Source: an uncultured Chloroflexota bacterium (lineage in GTDB: Bacteria > Chloroflexota > Chloroflexia > Chloroflexales > Roseiflexaceae). From it: a stretch of DNA of 7,265 nt. The notes beneath the pieces are model-generated. The model was not told where the DNA came from and did not search any database. It saw nothing but the letters and a program-made list of their open reading frames with translations. Where the stretch lies: positions 1 through 7,265 of the forward strand of contig CAIQIY010000663.1 in NCBI GenBank assembly GCA_903871975.1, in the 5' to 3' direction. Below are positions 1-7,000 of this stretch, piece after piece (position 1 is the stretch's first letter; each line of letters starts with the position of its first letter). Both the position numbers and the translations under genes were made by a program.

Positions 1-1060
1 ATACCGCCAGCACGACCAGCGGAATGGCCATCACGTGTGGATGCATATCACCGAGCCAGAACGAGAAGAACGGAAACTCGGTGATCGCGTACCGACGGTA
101 TGCCTGCCCGCCATCACCCGCCGGGTAGTCGTCCCAGATCGCGCGCGACGGATTCCACCAGTTGAAGTCGGCCGACTGGTCGCTCGGCACAATCTGGCTG
201 GTCCCATCGAAGTATTCGCCCCGGAACGGCGGATCGAGCGTCAGCTGGGCACGCGGGCCGAGGCCATTGAGCAATGCGCGTGCCGCCTGATCGCCCGGCA
301 GCGCTGCGATCATCGCCGTGCCCGATGCGATCTGTGCCGCGCCGACCAGATTGCCGGCACACAACACCAGCGCTGCTGTGCCGGCAGTCGCCAGCCAGAC
401 GCCGGCCTGGGTCGCGCGGCGCGGCTGCTCGGTCGCACGTCGATCGAGATGAATGAGGTTCGAGACCAGGCCAGCGATGCCCAAGGCTGCCAGCGCGAAG
501 GTGGTCGCCAGCGACAGGTTGTAGCCAACTGCCGGCTCGGCGCCGGTGACGACGGTCAGCATCGCCATCAGCAGGTAGCCAAAATAGTAGTAGTTGATGC
601 TGTATCCCGCCAGCCATGGATCGTGTGGCGGGAAGGCCGGGCTGCGCGCGATCGCATTGAAGAAGGCGAAATCCATCGGCCGCTCGGTGCCCCACGGGTC
701 AGGCTGGTAGCTGCGCATCACAGCCATGCCGACCAGCGCCACCAGGAAGATCGCCTCGTAGCCGAAGGCCATGCCGCTCCGTCGCTGCCAGGGGATACGC
801 GGCGCGTCGCTCGCCGACCACCACGCGCCGATGATGGCGACACCCGCAGCGACGAGGATGATCAGCGGCAGGCTGAGGCCGCCGAAGCCGATCATCGCCA
901 GCAACCAGACGCCGTAGCCGCTGAGCAGGATGCCGATGATCTTGCTGAACGCATAGCCACCATCGGGCAAGGCGTCGAACCAGCGCCGCGCGATCGGCCG
1001 GCCAACCAGGCCGAAGAGTTGCAGCACCAGCCAGGTGAGCGCGATCGAGCCCAGCATCAT
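1..1060 (-). CDS. Second YYY/DUF2298 membrane protein, 3'-partial (353 residues visible)
   Basis: Translating the minus strand from the ATG at 1058-1060 gives an open frame to the left edge. The product starts MMLGSIALTWLVLQLFGL, a membrane helix that aligns with the first helix of the YYY modules of gene 1, so the start is well supported. Motifs: LPDGGY (31-36, compare LPDRGY at 271 in gene 1), PDPW-GTERPMD (120-130), FPPHDPW (143-149), NYYYFGY (156-162), AGNL (N237), WWNPSRAI (301-308) and ITEFPFFSFWLGDMHPH (326-342). It resembles YYY module 1 of gene 1 more than module 2. Family members with a single module are usually about 700-900 residues, so roughly half is probably missing, including the RMNTVFK helix and the soluble domain. 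Two features set it apart: the loop before PMD is four residues shorter than in gene 1, and the loop between AGNL and TEF is about 36-39 residues longer. Function unknown; a GT-C-like transferase is inferred. Confidence 0.93.
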   Translation of the reverse strand, partial: MMLGSIALTWLVLQLFGLVGRPIARRWFDALPDGGYAFSKIIGILLSGYGVWLLAMIGFGGLSLPLIILVAAGVAIIGAWWSASDAPRIPWQRRSGMAFGYEAIFLVALVGMAVMRSYQPDPWGTERPMDFAFFNAIARSPAFPPHDPWLAGYSINYYYFGYLLMAMLTVVTGAEPAVGYNLSLATTFALAALGIAGLVSNLIHLDRRATEQPRRATQAGVWLATAGTAALVLCAGNLVGAAQIASGTAMIAALPGDQAARALLNGLGPRAQLTLDPPFRGEYFDGTSQIVPSDQSADFNWWNPSRAIWDDYPAGDGGQAYRRYAITEFPFFSFWLGDMHPHVMAIPLVVLAV

Positions 1061-1068
1061 TCGCCCCC
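1057..1068 (-). promoter_or_regulatory. ATGA stop/start overlap with a weak GGGGG ribosome site
   Basis: The minus strand reads GGGGGCGAATGATG. The TGA of gene 1 (1057-1059) shares bases with the first ATG of gene 2 (1058-1060), and a second in-frame ATG follows directly (1055-1057). The G run (1064-1068) lies 3 bases before the first ATG and 6 bases before the second, so the second ATG is slightly better spaced. The arrangement implies translational coupling by re-initiation and a shared transcript. The G run may be only the Gly-Gly codons of gene 1. Confidence 0.5.
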
Positions 1069-4000
1069 GAGTCGTTCGAGCAGTGTCAGTGCGGCCTCGC
1101 GGTACTGGCCATCGCCGGACGCGACGCTCAGATACTGCCGCAGTTGGTCACGTGCCGCTGCAACACGCCCGGCACGCTCATCGAGCGCGCCGAGGAAGTA
1201 ATAGGCATCGGGTGCCGTCGCATCAACGGTGATCGCCTGGCGATAGGCCGCCGCCGCCTGCTCATCATCGCCGGCACGCTCATACCCCTGGCCGAGCTTG
1301 GTGAAGTTGCCGGCCGACGGGTCGATCTCGCTGGCGCGGCGGTACGCCGCCACCGCAGCATCGTACGAGCCCAGCTCGACCAGCACATCGCCCCAGAAGT
1401 GATGCAACCCAATGTCATTCGGGTTGACACGCGCTGCCTCGGCCAGGATCTGCTCGGCGCCGACCGAGTCGCCTGCGGCGAATGCCTGCTGCGCCTGCGC
1501 GAAGGCTTCGCCGGCATCAATGGCTGCTGCCGGCGATGACGGGGCGTCCTGTGGCAACAGTTCGTCGACCGGCAATGGTTCGGGGGCAACCTCGGGTGCC
1601 GGTCGCACCAGCACGGCACCAGGTTGCAGTGGGGCCAGCGGCGCAACCGCTGCCAGCGCCTCGGTGGTGCGGTAGATGGTCACGTGCTCGTTGCGGTAGG
1701 CCACAGTCAGGTATTGCCCGACGAGCCGCTCCAGTACCCCAATGCCGTCGTAGGCAGCACGCTCGACCGGGCCGACGACGACGTACGCCACGCGGTAGCG
1801 TGCCAGCAGGCGCACGACCAGGTCGGCGTCGTCGCTGCGGTAGATGGTGGCGACATCGCGATCGCGCTGCGCGACGGCCACACCATCACGCTGCTCGCTC
1901 TCGTGCAACGGGCTGACGATCGTGGGGAAGCCGGTGTTCGCGGCGATGCGCACACCGTACGCACGATAGAACTCAAGACTCGATTGCAGCACGACCTCGG
2001 GCCGGGTGACCGTGCGCCGCAACCACTCGATGGCATCGTATTCGCCGGCCAGCACGACCTCGATCGGCGCTGCGCCCGCCGGTGTGATGTAGTCGGGCAG
2101 CGTGTAGCGCGCCGTCTTGAGGAACTCGAGGCCGTCGAGGCTCCAGGGGGTTGGTCGCTCGAAGCGCAATGCGACCCGGCTGGGGACGGCAATGAGCGGA
2201 TAGGCGGCACCGATCGCCCCCAGTGCAACGGCGGCGACCGTGCCGGCCAGCAGCGCCGGGCGCCCGGCGCGCCACAGCGCGGCCACGATCGCCGGCAGCA
2301 ACGCCGCGACGGCGATGGCGAACAGGACCCAGGCCTGCAGGCCGAATTTGAAGACTGTGTTCATGCGATAGGCGTCGCCGCCATCGAGGTGATCCCGGAT
2401 GTAGACGAGATCGACGCCGAGCGACACGAGCAATGCGACGCATGCCAGCCACAGGCCGAACCAGTCGCTGCTGCGGTCGCGCCGCACCAGCAGGCCGACT
2501 GTGGCGATGGCCAGCCCGCTCAACCACCAGCGCGCAGCAAATGGCCCGGGAACACTGCCACCGACGGTGCCTGGCAGCCATGCCCCCAGCACCAGCACGA
2601 CCAGCGCGACCAGCGCGATGCCGATCCAGGCCGGCCGCCGTACGCTGCGCGCCGCCTGCAGCGCCCGCACGGCGATGAGCGGTGCGATCACCGCCAGCAT
2701 CACGCCAAAGACCAGCAGATAGTCGCGGATGTCGATCGCCTCCGGCGCGATGCCCACGCCGGTGACCATCGGGCGATACTGCTGAAAGAATGCCAGGTAG
2801 GCCAGCAGCCCGCCGATCGCCGCGAGCACCGCCGCCAGCCCTGCACGCACGACGGACCACAGCCGGGCGAACCCGTGCGCCGCCGGTGCCGCGTACGCCG
2901 CCAGCACCGTCGTACCACCGAACACCAACGCGTACGTCGGCATGTCCCACGAGTTGGTGACTGCCAGTGTACCCAGCAGCAGCGCCATGCCGATCCACGT
3001 GGTCACCTGCTCGAGACGGCCGACGCGCCGCTCAACAACCAGCGCGTAGGTCAGCGCGATCGCCGCCACCGTCAGCGGCAGCGCAATCAGATGCGGATGC
3101 AGGTCGGCGAACAGCATGGTGAATGCCGGAAACTCGTTGATCGTCGTCGGTGCCGCACTCGGGATGACCCGCGTCGGACCGATGAACCAGTCGCCCAGCG
3201 CGGCGCCGAACTGGTCGAGGCCGTAGCCGAGTGCCTGGAATGCCGGGGCCAGACCCCGTGCATAACCTGCCGGCACGACTGCGGCGAGGTTGCCTGCCAA
3301 CGCGACGGCAAACACGCCGACCAGCGCCGCCCACCAGCGGCGGGTGAGCTGGAAGACCAGCGTGGCGACGCCGCTGACCAGCAGACCATAGCAGGTGGCG
3401 ACCGCGAGGTTGAAGCCGATCTCGGGTGGAATGCCACTGAGGCGCAATGGCAGCGAGACGAGGAAGAAGCCGTAGTAGTAATAGTTGAGCGTCCCGTCGG
3501 CGAAGAACGGCGAGTAGGGCGGCAAGACTGCCGTACGCAACACGCCGTTGAGAATGCCAAACTCGAAAGGCTTCTCGCCACCCCAGGTCGGATGCCATAG
3601 ATCGGGATTGAGCGCGCGGGTGAGGGCGAGCGCGGCGAATGCCCCCAGAAAGCTCAGCTCGATCGCCAGCGCAGTGCGCCAGTGGCGCCGCAATGGCCCG
3701 GTGATGATCTGCCAGCCGCCACGCAGCATGCTGCCCGGCGTCTCGGCGCCTTCGCGCGCGCCGATGCGCGCAGTCAGCACCAGCGCCAGCGCCACGGCTG
3801 CAGCCACGCCCAGCGCCAGGCCAGTGGTGTCGTACAACCACCAGCGGCCGCTCACCGGCAACCACACCAGGTAGCCGAGCAGCAACAGGCCAGCCAATCG
3901 TGCATACGCCAGGCCACTCGCCGCCCAGCGCGGACCAAACCACAATGTCGTGATCGGCAGGCCGAGTGCGGCCAGACCATACCACACGAGCAACCACGCC

Positions 4001-7000
4001 AGCGTGGCCGCCAGCGACCCGGCAGCCCACGTGTTCCAGCCTGGTTGATGGGCCGCCGGCAGGCTGCCCACCGCCCATGGCAGCATGGCCGCCGGACGGG
4101 GTTGGTCGGGTGGTGCGCGAACCGGCCGGACGTCGACGACGACTGCCGGGAACGTCTCGCCCAGCGGCACCTGCCACACGCTCGTCGCGCCACGAAATAC
4201 CGGATCGAGGCCGGCGGCGGCGAGGCGCGTCTCGATGTCAGCGCCATACAACGTACGCTCGAGTGCGCCGACGACGACATACTCGACCCCATAGCGCTGC
4301 AGCGTCGCGACGAGTTCGTCGCCCGCAGTACTGCGATACAGCGAGTCGATCAGCATTTGCCGGGCGGCGATCACTGGCTCGATCTGCGCGGCAGCGCGCT
4401 GCTGCTGTTGATGCCACGGCCATCCGAGCAGCGTCGGCAGCCCGGTGTAGTGGGCGAAACGCCCGTTCCAGCGGTACCCCTCACCGTGCGCCTCAAGGAT
4501 GATCGGCGTCCCGTCGACTGTACGGTGCATCCACTCGATCGCCGGCCAGTCGTCGGCCAGTGCGAAGAGCTGGCCATTCTCGGCCCAGCCACTGCGCGGT
4601 GAGCGCAGATACGCCGTGCCATCGAGCGTCGGCGCGATGTCGCCATCGTATCGGTCGGCCAGCCGCGCCGGCGTGGCGCTGAGCGGGTAGGCCAGTGCTC
4701 CGAGCATGCCGAGCAGCGCGACACTCCGCCAGATCCACCACCAGCGCGAATGCGCCGCCGACCACAGATGCACCGTGGCGCAGGCCGCGACGACGGCGAA
4801 CAGCACCCAGCTCGACATGCCGAGCTTGAAGACGGTGTTCATCCGGCCGATATCGCCACGGGCGACGGCAACTTCACTCAACACCGCCAGGCCGAGCGCC
4901 GACACGCCCCACGCGACCGCGAGCAAGCTCGGCGCCGAGAGCCGCGGGCTGTGTCGGTCCCGCCAGGCGAGGGCGACGAAGCTGGCCGCACCACCCGCCA
5001 GCAGCGTCAGCGCCAGCGGCACTGCGCTGCCGCCCACGACCAGCGCCGCCATCACGATCCCGAGCAGCACCGCAGCGGCCAGTGCGACCAGGCGCCGTGC
5101 CGCCGCGCCCTGCTGCGCCCACAGCCACACCAACCCGCTTGCACCGAGGAAGAGCCATGCGCCGTGGATCAGCAGCCACACCGACACCGGTGTCTGCGCG
5201 CCTGTCCAACGCTCGAACCCGGCATAGTCGGTGACAAACCATTGGCGGAAGGGGGCAAACGCGATGATGCCGCCGCCAACCAGCAGCACAGCCCGCACGA
5301 TCCAGCCGCGCGCGACCGGCCACGAAGCTGCGGTGCGACGCATCTGGCGCCAGGCGGCGATGCCCAGAGCCAGCAGCGCCAGTACCGTCGCCACCGGGTA
5401 ATCCCAGGTGTTGGTGGCATACAGCGCGCCGCTCAGCAGTGCCAGCAGCACCAATGGCAACGGTGTCGCAGCGCTCACCAGCGCTCGTGCAAGGACCAGC
5501 ACTGCGGTCATCAGCGGCAGTGCCATCAGGTGCGCGTGCAGATCGCCGAAGAGCAGCGTGAAGAACGGAAACTCGTTGATCTCGCCGGAGCCGAGCGCCA
5601 TGCCGGTGATGCGCGTGGCATCCCAGAAGGCCCATTCGGCCCGCCCGGCACACATCTGCTGGGCGGCATAGCTGCTGCCACACGCCGCATCGGGCGCGAT
5701 GGCGCTCCCCGGCAGCAGCCACCAGGCCTGTGCCAGGTTGCCGGCGATGACGACGAACCCGGTGGCCAGTAGCCCGGCGGCGATGGCCCGCCCCTCGCCG
5801 CGCAGGGCTGGTGTGGGCGCGCCGCGCAACCGCGCGCGCAGCACGTGCCACGCAGTCGGGTGCGGCGCACGCATCGCCAGCAGGTTGTAGGCGGCGCCGA
5901 ACGCACCGATGCCGATCAGGCCGGCCAGGGTAGGGATGGCGAGGTTGTATGCTACTGCTGGCGCTGTACCCGTCAACAGCACCAGCGTACCGACCATGAC
6001 ATAGCCGAAGTAGTAGTAGTTGAGGTAGCCGCCAGCGAACCACGGATCGTACGGCGGGAACATCGCACTCTTGCTCACCGCCGTCAACAGCGCGAGATCC
6101 ATCGGTTTCTCGCCGCCGCGCGCCGGGTGCCACAGATCGGGATTGGCAGCGCGGATCGCCAGAAACGCGAGGAACAGCCCGAGGAACACGAGTTCGCCGC
6201 TGATCAATGCGCTGCGACGCAGACGCACGAAAGCCCCCAACGCCACGCGTTGCCGCCAGCCGAGCGCCGCGGCAGCCACGACGAGCACCAGCGTCAGGAT
6301 CCACAGCGTGGTGCCATCGAATGGCCACCATGGGCGACCGTCGTCGACGCCCAGGCTGGCGCCGAGCCAGGCGACATACGCGATCACGAGCAACCCGACG
6401 GTCCGGGCGATGCTGTAGCCACGATCCGGCAGCATCGGCAACCAGCGGAACAGCACCACAAAGGTCGCCGCGCCGATCAACTCGACCAGCAGCAACCACG
6501 GCAGCCAGGGCGCCCACGATGGTGCCAACCAGCCATGAAAGCGCTCACGCCAGGTGCCGGTGGCACGAACCTCCGGCCATTGGGCGTTGGTGAACCGCAG
6601 CGCGGTGGGCATCCGGCCAACCTCGACGGTCGGCAGGCGCTGAATTTCACCCCAGGCGACGCCCTCGGTGATCAATGCCCGAGCCGCATCGCGGCGATAC
6701 TGAGCCGTCTTGCGGTAGATCAGGACGCGCGGATGATCATAGACGCTGAAGGCCTCTTCGGCGCCTTGGTCGTTCAGCGGCACACCAAACAGCGTCGGAT
6801 ACGACGAGATGTCGGCGACGAGCGTGAAGCCGAGGCGTTCGGCGAACAGCGCACGATAGAAGTTACTGATTGCCGGGAAGCGCATCGGCAAGCGCGAGAC
6901 CGAGTCATACACACGATTGCTGCTGAGGATCAGGTAGTCGATGCGATCGAGCTGATCGAGCAGACCTTCCTGGCCGGGCGCACCATCGATCTTGAACGGC

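Noticed and set aside
114..695. Minus-strand open frame of 193 codons within gene 2
   Set aside because: It is out of frame with gene 2, whose frame encodes NYYYFGY, EFPFF and DMHPH across the same bases. The alternative translation is Arg-rich noise.
35..1201. Plus-strand open frame of 388 codons across the gene junction
   Set aside because: It has low-complexity basic and acidic composition and no recognisable motif. It is antisense to gene 2 and to the TPR end of gene 1.
1624..3600. Plus-strand open frame of 658 codons lying wholly inside gene 1
   Set aside because: Its translation is rich in Arg, Gln, Asp, Ala and His without domains or hydrophobic core, typical of the antisense of a high-G+C gene. 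The minus strand here encodes clear family motifs throughout.
4391..4410. CTG/TTG-type run encoding four glutamines (945-948)
   Set aside because: It is too short and imperfect for a microsatellite, and it lies in the normal position after the GWPWH motif.
581..6025. Short near-identical DNA stretches (for example around 581-600, 3471-3490 and 6004-6025; also 72-86, 3129-3142 and 5568-5582)
   Set aside because: They coincide exactly with conserved protein motifs (N-YYY-x-G and (N/T)EFP) in the three modules. They reflect protein-level duplication, not DNA repeats or mobile-element ends.
4874..6517. Minus-strand open frame of 547 codons within gene 1
   Set aside because: It is a frame-shifted reading of YYY module 1, Arg/Ala/Gly-rich, with none of the membrane segments or motifs of the true frame.
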